Below are positions 24,099 through 31,965 of a stretch of DNA of 64,000 bases, piece after piece. The notes below the pieces were generated by a model that saw nothing but the letters and a program-made list of their open reading frames with translations, had not been told where the DNA came from and ran no database searches. The translations under genes and the position numbers were made by a program. The stretch lies in assembly GCA_031281345.1 (NCBI GenBank), contig JAITFN010000020.1:1-64000 (forward strand), written 5' to 3'. The stretch comes from Candidatus Fibrimonadaceae bacterium. GTDB taxonomy: Bacteria > Fibrobacterota > Fibrobacteria > Fibrobacterales > Fibrobacteraceae. Position 1 is the stretch's first letter. Every line of letters starts with the position of its first letter.

Positions 24099-24608
24099 TC
24101 AAATCACAAGAAAAGAAGAACTCCATGCCAATTCTTCTCTTAGCCAATCTTCGTCTATGAGGTCTTCAAAATGTATTGGAACTTCTTTTCTTATACCGCG
24201 TTTTTTCCAAGCATTTTTCCAAGCAAGTTCTTTATGATTTTTCTCCTTTATGGCATCAAAATTCATTCCTGCATATTCTTTGTGTCCATGCTTCAAAGCC
24301 TCTATATCGCTATCGGAGAGAAAATCTTTTATGCAACTGCGTTCCGCAATCAATTTTCTTCCAACCTTGACAAAACCAATTCCAAACTGTTCGCAGGCTT
24401 CTTTGTAAAGCCATTTTGGCACAGTGCCAAGCTGCATAGCTAGGTATGTTTCGCCAGTTATAGGCCTGCCGTATTTGTTCAAATGATATTTTTCAGCAGC
24501 AAAAAGCATTTTCCATATAGCATACATATCGTTGATTTTCTTTGCTTTGATAAACCAAAGGACAGCTTCAACAGCTTTTCGCTTATTCAATTTGAATCTT
24601 ATCGCCAT
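24099..24608 (-). CDS. Panacea-domain (SocA/DUF4065) antitoxin
   Basis: A 169-residue protein with the Panacea signature: KAVEAVLWFIKAKKINDMYAIWKML, then AAEKYHLNKYGRPITGETYLAMQLGTVP. This domain is known as the antitoxin part of PanTA pairs and of SocAB. A charged C-terminal half (EWxREEL-like helices) may hold the toxin-binding part. A TTTACTATATT -10 element ends 9 nt before the ATG. The gene is followed after one base by the likely toxin. Upstream, 24609-24722 holds only a nested palindrome. Confidence 0.75.
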   Translation of the reverse strand: MAIRFKLNKRKAVEAVLWFIKAKKINDMYAIWKMLFAAEKYHLNKYGRPITGETYLAMQLGTVPKWLYKEACEQFGIGFVKVGRKLIAERSCIKDFLSDSDIEALKHGHKEYAGMNFDAIKEKNHKELAWKNAWKKRGIRKEVPIHFEDLIDEDWLREELAWSSSFLVI

Positions 24609-24617
24609 ACTCGTAAT

Positions 24618-24628
24618 AATATAGTAAA
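24618..24628 (-). promoter_or_regulatory. Putative -10 element (TTTACTATATT) of Panacea gene
   Basis: Minus-strand motif copy ending 9 nt before ATG 24608; no Shine-Dalgarno present. Confidence 0.5.
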
Positions 24629-24630
24629 TG

Positions 24631-24706
24631 CTGATTAAGTTGCTGGCTAGTAGTTAGTGGCTAGTTGGGACGACTACTAGCTACTCCCAAACATTGAGTT
24701 AATCAG
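24631..24706. repeat. Nested inverted repeat upstream of the Panacea gene
   Basis: Outer arms CTGATTAA (24631-24638) and TTAATCAG (24699-24706); inner arms GCTAGTAG (24646-24653) and CTACTAGC (24674-24681). It could be an operator, a terminator for the methyltransferase operon or a recombination scar. Confidence 0.5.
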
Positions 24707-24722
24707 TACTTACTATAGAAAA

Positions 24723-24785
24723 TTACGGCACATTGCATATAACTCCAAATGTACGAGCTAGGTAGTGATATATTTTTTGGTCTAG
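24723..24785 (-). pseudogene. Relic tail of a polytopic membrane protein gene (copy 2)
   Basis: Minus-strand reading LDQKIYHYLARTFGVICNVP then stop; about 20 codons of the same C-terminus as 26804-28957 and 29874-31961, left 12 bp after the methyltransferase stop. Confidence 0.75.
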
Positions 24786-24796
24786 AATGATCCTTC

Positions 24797-25636
24797 TTAA
24801 TTTTTAAGTGTAAAGCAAGCCATAAAATTATCACTGCGAACAGACAGCAATGGGTACAACAATATCATAAATAGCCAAGTGAAAATCGAAACGATAAATG
24901 ATGATTTACATGAAATGCGTTTCCATAATCCTTGAATGGTAAAATATTGAAGAGGCGAACTATAATGCATAGCAAAACCATTATTTTCAAAGAGTTTTTT
25001 TAAATTTTGTAAATTGAAATAATGTATATGTGGAGAAGGAAACCCTTTTTGCCACATACGATGGTATGGAGTTTTTATTCCAAATTTATATAAAACAGAT
25101 GTAGTTTTAAAAATTAATCCATCACTGGTAGGTATATTGATTATCACGCAACCCTCATCGGTTAAATGGTTTTTTATGCCTTGCACAATTTCTTGAAGAT
25201 TAGGTATATGTTCAAAAGAATCGTTAAATATAATTATGTCGTATTTTTTGTTTAAAAGATTTTCTGTTTGAGGAAAAAAACCATCTATAACATCGAAACC
25301 GTAAGATCTCGCTTCCTTGGCTAAATGTTCTGTAGGTTCCAAACCGGTTACTAAAAAGCCTTCATCTCTGGCAATTTTCAAAAAAAATCCTTTGGAACAA
25401 CCAACATCCAAAATGGTTTTTGCTTGTGGAAATTTCTCTTTGATTATTCTACATATAAATTTGAAATTTTTCCTTCTTATTACTTCAAGTGATATAACCT
25501 CTGCCCCAGCCCCATGCTGTTCACTTGAATACATATATTTACAAGATTTACATAAGGAGTAAGAATCTCCAATTTTATGCATAGATTGGTTGCATATAGG
25601 ACAAGTTACCTCTCCTAAAGTAATAGATAATAGCAT
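24797..25636 (-). CDS. SAM-dependent methyltransferase with N-terminal zinc ribbon
   Basis: A 279-residue class I methyltransferase. An N-terminal CPIC...CKSC zinc-ribbon-like motif (about 12-33) is followed by TILDVGCSKGFFLKIA (SAM-binding motif I), DIIIFNDSFEHIPN and a histidine-rich HYFNLQNL region, as in methyltransferases that modify sugars in O-antigen-type clusters. A hydrophobic stretch near the C-terminus (about 245-265) may touch the membrane. TATATT ends 6 nt before the ATG, suggesting its own leaderless promoter. It follows the DUF2304/GT2 genes on the same strand after a 93-bp gap. Confidence 0.78.
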   Translation of the reverse strand: MLLSITLGEVTCPICNQSMHKIGDSYSLCKSCKYMYSSEQHGAGAEVISLEVIRRKNFKFICRIIKEKFPQAKTILDVGCSKGFFLKIARDEGFLVTGLEPTEHLAKEARSYGFDVIDGFFPQTENLLNKKYDIIIFNDSFEHIPNLQEIVQGIKNHLTDEGCVIINIPTSDGLIFKTTSVLYKFGIKTPYHRMWQKGFPSPHIHYFNLQNLKKLFENNGFAMHYSSPLQYFTIQGLWKRISCKSSFIVSIFTWLFMILLYPLLSVRSDNFMACFTLKN

Positions 25637-25642
25637 TAAGTA

Positions 25643-25653
25643 AATATAATAAA
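25643..25653 (-). promoter_or_regulatory. Putative -10 element (TTTATTATATT) of methyltransferase gene
   Basis: Minus-strand TATATT ends 6 nt before ATG 25636. Confidence 0.4.
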
Positions 25654-25729
25654 TGTGAAAAAATTATCTTGTCCAAGCCTTTAATGTAAGCTATTTCTTC
25701 TTTTTTAAGCATTTTGGTTTATTTTCTGT

Positions 25730-26074
25730 CTATTTTTTCTGTTCGGATAATTTATGTTTAAGCAATGCTATTTCCTGAATCAGAACCTTATTTTGCTCTG
25801 AAAGTTTTGAAATGATTACAGAATAATGTATGAGAATAGCAACTACGCCTATAATTAGGAATAATAGGAGTGCAGTAGGTGCGTAATATATTCCCACCAA
25901 ATCGGCAAATATTTCCAAAATTGGACGAAACACAGAAAACATTAAAAGAATAGACACCACAAAAAGCCACAGTATGCTGTATTCTTCTTTTAGCTTACGT
26001 TTTTTTATTAAACTCAAAATAAAGAACAAAAAAAGCAAACTGCCTACTATAGAATATATTTGGATTTTATCCAT
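25730..26074 (-). CDS. DUF2304 membrane protein
   Basis: A 114-residue protein with three hydrophobic helices (IVGSLLFLFFILSLI, ILWLFVVSILLMFSVF, ALLLFLIIGVVAILIHY) and a coiled-coil-like C-terminus. This is the DUF2304 layout, commonly found next to dolichyl-phosphate-mannose-synthase-like GT2 genes. It overlaps the upstream GT2 gene by 8 bp and is presumably a small membrane partner of that enzyme. Confidence 0.8.
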   Translation of the reverse strand: MDKIQIYSIVGSLLFLFFILSLIKKRKLKEEYSILWLFVVSILLMFSVFRPILEIFADLVGIYYAPTALLLFLIIGVVAILIHYSVIISKLSEQNKVLIQEIALLKHKLSEQKK

Positions 26075-26819
26075 TTTCCCTCCTTGTTTTAAGAGATAAC
26101 CTGCTTTTTGCCATTGACATTGAGAGTATAACCTTTACCATATAATATATGGATTTCAAGTTGCCTATGCTGGAACTTCCGTAAATTCTTTCCCTCATTT
26201 CAACTGCAATTTCCATTATGCGAAAATAGTTCTTTTTTAAAAGTATAACCGTTTCTGGTTCTGGAAAATCCGTGGGATAGTTATTTGCAAGCATTTCAAT
26301 GGCTTTCTTGTTGTAGGCTCTAAATCCTGATGTGCAATCGCTTATTCGTTGCCCTATGAATATTCTACAAATTATCTCAAAAATTTTTATGCCTATTCTT
26401 CGCATAAATGTTGAACGAAATCCTTGCTGATTTTTGTGCAAAAAGCGAGAGCCTATTACGGCATCTGCTTCGTTTTTAACAATAGGTTCAAGTAATTTTT
26501 CAATTTCTGCTGCTATATGTTGCCCATCGCCATCAAATTGAATCGCAATATCAAAATTGTTTTCATAAGCGTATTTAAATCCAGTTTCCACCGCTCCACC
26601 TATGCCCAGATTACAAGGCAAAGAAATAATTTTTGCGATTTTTTCTTTTGCGGCTATCTTTGCTGTACTATCAACCGAACCATCATCTATCACAACAATG
26701 GTATAATTTTCATTTGCATTATGTATGTCTTGCAAAACAGAAACAATATTTTCTTCTTCGTTGTATGCTGGCACTATAACGCAAACATTCAAATTTTCAA
26801 ATTCTATGGCACATTGCAT
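26067..26819 (-). CDS. GT2 glycosyltransferase (polyprenyl-phosphate sugar synthase type)
   Basis: A 250-residue GT-A enzyme, expected to load a sugar from a nucleotide donor onto a polyprenyl phosphate at the cytoplasmic face. Motifs: VIVPAYNEEENI, VIDDGSVDSTAK, LGIGGAVETGFKYA, FDGDGQH (DxD) and SDCTSGFRAY. Its first codons (MQCAI) are read from the same DNA, in another frame, that encodes the terminal CNVP of the upstream membrane protein, so the two genes overlap by 16 bp. DUF2304 follows directly. Confidence 0.88.
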   Translation of the reverse strand: MQCAIEFENLNVCVIVPAYNEEENIVSVLQDIHNANENYTIVVIDDGSVDSTAKIAAKEKIAKIISLPCNLGIGGAVETGFKYAYENNFDIAIQFDGDGQHIAAEIEKLLEPIVKNEADAVIGSRFLHKNQQGFRSTFMRRIGIKIFEIICRIFIGQRISDCTSGFRAYNKKAIEMLANNYPTDFPEPETVILLKKNYFRIMEIAVEMRERIYGSSSIGNLKSIYYMVKVILSMSMAKSRLSLKTRRENG

Positions 26820-28957
26820 ATAACTCCAAATGTACGGGCTAAGTAGTGGTGTATTTTTGGATTTAAGATATTACCATTATTATCAATACTATATATTCTA
26901 ATGGATATTGTAAGGAAGAAAACGAACAGTAGAGTAATTCCTGAGCAAGAATAGAAGGCTTTTAAAATAACTTTTTTCATAGCTATTTCCTTTTCTTGTA
27001 ATTGAAAGGCACAAATTAATGCCCCTATTGCCATAATCCAAGAAAAATCCATAAGATAACGATAAGTTATACCGTAAGCAGATGACAATAGAGCTATATT
27101 AAGCAATGAAACAAAAATTCCTGCAAAAATAAAATTTCTCAGAATATCAACTTTTCTAACGTAAAATAAAAACCATATAAGAGGAAGACATAAAATACCA
27201 ACCGTTGGTATAAAATTATGTGTGTAAGTACTCTTGGCTAAAGGTATATTTGATATTTTTGCCGTAACGAAAGGAAATGTTAGATCTAAATTTGGTGGAT
27301 TAAATAACATAAATGAAAATGTCTCTATAAAGGAATAAATTTTCCCGATGATGCTCCTTTTGTAAAACATAAATTGATTAGAACCGCTTATAATATAAGC
27401 ATAGCCGAATTCAAAAGGAGAATCAAAGCGAGCATAATTATACAATGCGAGAATTGAACCCACAACGGTGAATGGAATTATTATAACAAGCAGATGCAAA
27501 TATTTACTTGTATTTATTAATTCCTTCCTTTTATCCCATAACAAAACAGGAATTAAAATGCTCCAAAATAGAGCGCTTGGGCGGCAGGCAACTGCAAGGG
27601 CAAAGGAAAGCGAAGAGATAGCGAGCAGTTTAATAGAAAGATTTTCCTTTGCTTGCAATAACGTAATAATGCCCAGAATCACGAAAGCCAGTGCCGAATA
27701 TTGCGCTATTATATGGAATGGGCTTATTGATAAAATAACGGGTATAAAAGAGCAAGCATATAAGGCTGCACTGCTTATTAAAAAGAAAAAGTAAGTGAGT
27801 GTTTTTAGATAATTCTGTACGATTTGTTTCCAAAGCAGCATTAGTAGCACAGTTGTTAAGGATCCAAATAAAAGTGCCCCAACGGAACTTGGCAAATAAT
27901 CTCCCGTTACTAATTTGTAAGGAGCAAATAAAACAATAAGAGGAAGCATTCCCATAGAGCTATAGTATTTGCCTTTGTAATATGCATGGTCACCTAAAAG
28001 AGCATTTTCCATAGTATCTATAGAATTTAAAGATCCCATGTTCCAGTGTGTAATCAGCCCTTTCTGAGTTCTATATACATAGTCATAAGGTCTTTCCGCT
28101 TCTAGCAATGCTTTTGGAACTTTAATGTCCAAATATAATTGTTTTTTTAAGAAAGCATCTGTCATTTGATGGCTGTATATTTTAAGCCATTCTGCAGCAA
28201 GCTCGTTGTCTTTAAATCCGTAAACAGAATAAGAAATAAGAAAATTAAAAATGAGCATAAAACAAATAAGCGTAGCAAAACCTGCACGTTGCCTAAAATT
28301 AGTTTTATCATATAAATAATCAAAACAGAACCAAGAAATTTTTTCGCGAGTTTCTGCATTTTTTAGGCAAATCAAAAAAAACAGAATTCCAAAAACAATA
28401 ATCAAGCGAATTGGCATAATTGCCATCGGAATTTCTTTATTGAGTACAATCTTTTTAATGGCTATATTATTCTCAAGAAATGCAATAGTTAAATTTGAAA
28501 CTTTACCGTGCGGATTTACATTTATATAATTGCTGAAATTCAGGTCCTTTATTATGCTCACATCTATAAAACGCGCAGAAGATTCTTCATCTGCCCAAGT
28601 AATTCTAACACTTTGAGTGTTTTCCTGCAAAAATATAGGTTCTATGTAAATTGAAGCAATTTTCGTATTTAAATTTTTGAATTCAAAACTGCTAAATTGA
28701 GTTGGCAATAAAAAAGAATCCTGCACGGAAATTCCTTTAAGTAAGTATTCATTGGCATTACTGATAAAGTTCTGTTCTTGTTCGTTGTACACAATGCCAA
28801 AATGTTTGTTAGTGAATAAGGTAGCATAGTGAGTGTAGTTAAACAGCGTTATTTCTAGAAAAAGCGAAATAAGCAGGGCTAGGGTTAATGAAAAAAGGAG
28901 GAATTTGCGGAGCATATATCCGTTGTTGCTATATGTTAAATTTGGCTGTTTGCTCAT
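26804..28957 (-). CDS. Large polytopic membrane protein, GT-C-like (unit A)
   Basis: A 717-residue integral membrane protein. One N-terminal helix is followed by a periplasmic beta-rich domain (about 50-185), then about ten more helices with the loop 'ERPYDYVYRTQKGLITHWN' and AYYKGKYYSSMGMLPL, a pattern seen in GT-C-type glycan enzymes. Its catalytic role is not proven. It is about 70% similar by eye to 29874-31961 (unit B). ATG 28957 overlaps the upstream GT2 stop in an ATGA. The internal ATG at 28915 (MLRKFLLF), matching the start of the paralogue, is an alternative. Confidence 0.65.
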   Translation of the reverse strand: MSKQPNLTYSNNGYMLRKFLLFSLTLALLISLFLEITLFNYTHYATLFTNKHFGIVYNEQEQNFISNANEYLLKGISVQDSFLLPTQFSSFEFKNLNTKIASIYIEPIFLQENTQSVRITWADEESSARFIDVSIIKDLNFSNYINVNPHGKVSNLTIAFLENNIAIKKIVLNKEIPMAIMPIRLIIVFGILFFLICLKNAETREKISWFCFDYLYDKTNFRQRAGFATLICFMLIFNFLISYSVYGFKDNELAAEWLKIYSHQMTDAFLKKQLYLDIKVPKALLEAERPYDYVYRTQKGLITHWNMGSLNSIDTMENALLGDHAYYKGKYYSSMGMLPLIVLFAPYKLVTGDYLPSSVGALLFGSLTTVLLMLLWKQIVQNYLKTLTYFFFLISSAALYACSFIPVILSISPFHIIAQYSALAFVILGIITLLQAKENLSIKLLAISSLSFALAVACRPSALFWSILIPVLLWDKRKELINTSKYLHLLVIIIPFTVVGSILALYNYARFDSPFEFGYAYIISGSNQFMFYKRSIIGKIYSFIETFSFMLFNPPNLDLTFPFVTAKISNIPLAKSTYTHNFIPTVGILCLPLIWFLFYVRKVDILRNFIFAGIFVSLLNIALLSSAYGITYRYLMDFSWIMAIGALICAFQLQEKEIAMKKVILKAFYSCSGITLLFVFFLTISIRIYSIDNNGNILNPKIHHYLARTFGVICNVP

Positions 28958-29889
28958 ATACGTTCTCTCAATTCAATAAGTTTTAATTCAAAATCCTGTA
29001 AATTTTTTTGGCGAATAACACTTAAAATTAAACCGCTAAAGAAAAATTGAATAGCAACTATAAAAGTTATTCCACACACGAATAGAGTTGGGAATTTAGC
29101 TACTAGGCCTGTTTCCCAAAAATCAAGTAAAACGGGAATGAAAAATGCTGTTGATAAAATAAATAAAGCTATGGCAAAAAAACTGAAAAATTTTAATGGT
29201 CTATAATTTTTGAATAACCTGAAAATTGTCCATAGAATTTTAATCCCATCGCTAAAAGTATTCAATTTTGAAATACTATTTTCTGGGCGGTCTTTGTAAT
29301 CTATGGGTAAATTAACAATATTCAATCTTTTTTCTAAAGAATGAATAGTCATCTCTGTTTCTATTTCAAAACCGCTGGAAAGAACAGGAAAACTTTTTAC
29401 AAATAAATAAGAAAATGCCCTGTAACCGCTCATAACATCTGCGATGTTTCCTTTAAACAATCTATTTATGGATTTTTTTACAAGTATATTCCCTAAATTA
29501 TGGAATTTTCGTTTATTTTCTTTTGAATATGTTGTGGAAAGCCTGTCGCCAACTACCATATCAATTTGTTCTTCCAATACCAAACGAGCCATTTCTTTGG
29601 CAACTTCTGCAGGATAAGTATTATCCCCATCAACCAAAATGTAACAGGAAGCTTGTATATCTCTGAACATCGTTCTAATAACATTTCCCTTGCCTTGTTT
29701 TTTTTCAAATTTTACAATAGCCCCAGCTTCTTTTGCTATAGCTGCTGTATTGTCGGTTGAATTGTTATCATATACATAAATACTTGCTTCTTTGAGAATT
29801 TCTTTGAAGTTCTTAACTACGTCAGTGATGGTTTCGCTTTCATTGTAGCAGGGGATTAATACGGCTATTCTATCTATGGTACGTTGCAT
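28954..29889 (-). CDS. GT2 glycosyltransferase with two C-terminal membrane helices
   Basis: A 311-residue GT2 enzyme of the polyprenyl-phosphate sugar transferase type: VLIPCYNESETI, VYDNNSTDNTA, GKGNVIRTMF, LVDGDNTYP (DxD), DVMSGYRAFS. Two C-terminal helices (about 232-255 and 268-290) anchor it, unlike the soluble-looking GT2 at 26067. It overlaps the end of the upstream unit B membrane protein (16 bp) and the start of unit A (4 bp), so it is co-translated within one long minus-strand operon. Confidence 0.88.
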   Translation of the reverse strand: MQRTIDRIAVLIPCYNESETITDVVKNFKEILKEASIYVYDNNSTDNTAAIAKEAGAIVKFEKKQGKGNVIRTMFRDIQASCYILVDGDNTYPAEVAKEMARLVLEEQIDMVVGDRLSTTYSKENKRKFHNLGNILVKKSINRLFKGNIADVMSGYRAFSYLFVKSFPVLSSGFEIETEMTIHSLEKRLNIVNLPIDYKDRPENSISKLNTFSDGIKILWTIFRLFKNYRPLKFFSFFAIALFILSTAFFIPVLLDFWETGLVAKFPTLFVCGITFIVAIQFFFSGLILSVIRQKNLQDFELKLIELRERI

Positions 29890-31961
29890 ATAACTCCAAA
29901 TGTACGGGCTAGATAATATATTATTTTTGGGTCTAATATATTAATTTTGACACTATTAAAACCTATTATATGAGATATTGTAGAAAAGAAAGCGAGCAAC
30001 AGAGTGAATATGCAACAAGAATAAAAGATTTTTAAAATAATCTTTCTCATTGCCGCTTCCTTTTCTTGTAATTGAAAAGCGCAAACCAATGCACCGAGTG
30101 CCATAATCCAAGCAAAATCCATAGTATAACGCCAAACTATGCCACCTGTAAAGGCAAAAGTGGTTATATTAAGCAATGAAATGAAAATTCCTGCAAAAAT
30201 TAAATTTCTCAAAATATTAATTTTGCTAACATAAAACAAAAACCACATAAGAGGAAAACAAAAAATACCGACTATTATTTCCATATCATACATAAAGGAA
30301 CTCTTTGCTGAGATGATACGAGATATTTTTATTGTAACAAAAGGAAATGCTAAATCTAAATTTGGAGGGTTGAACAAAACAAATAAAAATGTTTTTATAA
30401 AGGAGTGAATTTTTCCGATTATGCTAATGTTATTGAGCATAATTTGGTTAGCTTTTGTTATCATATAGGTATCGCCAAACAAAAAAGGAGAATCAAAGCG
30501 TACATAGTTGTACCATGCGAGAATTGAACCCACAATGGCAAATGGAATTATTATCGCAAATATTTTACTCACATTTAATTCCTCTCTCTTATCCCACAAC
30601 GCCACCGGAATCAAAATACTCCAAAACAGAGCACTTGGGCGGCATCCAACGGCAAGGGCAAAGGAAAATGAGGAAATAAGGAGAGTAGAGGTGCGATTTA
30701 TCGCACCATTTTCCTTTGCTTGCAATAACATGATAAGGCCAAAAATCACAAAAGCCAGCATTGAAAATTGCGCTATTATATGGAATCTATTTTCTGCTAA
30801 AACAATGGGTATAAGAGAGCAAGCATATAAAGCTGCTCCGCTTATTAAAAAGAAAAAATAAGAGAGTTTTTTTAGATAATTCTGTGCAATTTGTTTCCAA
30901 AGCAGCATCAGTAACACCGTTGCTAGGGAAGCAAATAAAAATGCGCCCATTGAACTTGGCAGATAATTTCCTGTAATCAATTTGTAAGGTGCGAATAAAA
31001 TAATAACAGGAACCATTCCAAAATAACTGTAAAGTTTGCCTTTGTAATATGTACGGTCGCCCGGAATGGAATTTTCCAAGGTATCTAAAGACTTTGAGTT
31101 CCAGCTTATAAACAGCCCTTTCCGTTCTCTATATTCATTGTCATAAGGTCTTTCCGCTTCAAGTAATGCTTTTGGAACTTCAAGAGGCAAATGCAACTGT
31201 TTTTTCAATAAAGCATCGGTCATGTGATGGCTGTACATTTTAATACATTTTGCGGCAAGTTCATTATCTTTAAAACCATAAGCAGAGTAAGAGACGAGAA
31301 AGTTAAAAATTAGCATAGAGCAAATAAGTATGGCAAAACCTGCACGCTGTTTAAAATTTGTTTTATCATATAAATAATCAAAACTGAACCAAGAAATTTT
31401 TTCACGAGTTTCTACATTTTTCAAACAAATCAGTAAAAACAAAATTCCAAAAACAATAAGCAAACGAATGGGCATAATTGCCATTGGAATTTCTTTGTTT
31501 AATTCAATCTGTTTAATGGCTATATTGTTTTCAGCAAATGCAATGGTTAAATTTGAAACTTTCCCGCACGGATTTATATTTATATAGTTGCTAAAATCTA
31601 AGTCTTTTATTATACTAACATCTATAGAACGTGCTAAAGATTCTTCGTCTGACCAAATAATTCTTAGGTGTTGAATGTTTTCCTGTAAAAATATAGGCTC
31701 TATGTAAATTGAAGCAATTTCCGTATTTAAATTTTTGAACTCAAAGCCGCTCAATTGATTTGGCAATAAAAAAGAATCCTGCACGGAGATTCCTTTGAGC
31801 AAGTATTCTTGTGCATTGCTGATAAAGCTCTGTTCTTGTTCGCTGTACATAATGCCAAAATGCTCGCTTGTGAATAAAGTAGCATAATGCGTGTAGTTAA
31901 ACAGCGTTATTTCCAAAAAAAACGAAATAAGCAGAGCAAATAGGAGGAATTTACGGTGCAT
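29874..31961 (-). CDS. Large polytopic membrane protein, GT-C-like (unit B)
   Basis: A 695-residue paralogue of 26804-28957 with the same layout: N-terminal helix, beta-rich outer domain (about 35-170), multiple helices, the loop AYYKG-like 'TYYKGKLYSYFGM', and the C-terminus YYLARTFGVICNVP. Long DNA stretches are near-identical between the two, so a duplication of a membrane-protein plus GT2 module is clear. It begins 5 bp after the stop of the next upstream gene. Likely function is glycan assembly or transfer at the outer face of the inner membrane; no direct proof. Confidence 0.65.
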   Translation of the reverse strand: MHRKFLLFALLISFFLEITLFNYTHYATLFTSEHFGIMYSEQEQSFISNAQEYLLKGISVQDSFLLPNQLSGFEFKNLNTEIASIYIEPIFLQENIQHLRIIWSDEESLARSIDVSIIKDLDFSNYININPCGKVSNLTIAFAENNIAIKQIELNKEIPMAIMPIRLLIVFGILFLLICLKNVETREKISWFSFDYLYDKTNFKQRAGFAILICSMLIFNFLVSYSAYGFKDNELAAKCIKMYSHHMTDALLKKQLHLPLEVPKALLEAERPYDNEYRERKGLFISWNSKSLDTLENSIPGDRTYYKGKLYSYFGMVPVIILFAPYKLITGNYLPSSMGAFLFASLATVLLMLLWKQIAQNYLKKLSYFFFLISGAALYACSLIPIVLAENRFHIIAQFSMLAFVIFGLIMLLQAKENGAINRTSTLLISSFSFALAVGCRPSALFWSILIPVALWDKREELNVSKIFAIIIPFAIVGSILAWYNYVRFDSPFLFGDTYMITKANQIMLNNISIIGKIHSFIKTFLFVLFNPPNLDLAFPFVTIKISRIISAKSSFMYDMEIIVGIFCFPLMWFLFYVSKINILRNLIFAGIFISLLNITTFAFTGGIVWRYTMDFAWIMALGALVCAFQLQEKEAAMRKIILKIFYSCCIFTLLLAFFSTISHIIGFNSVKINILDPKIIYYLARTFGVICNVP

Positions 31962-31965
31962 ATTT

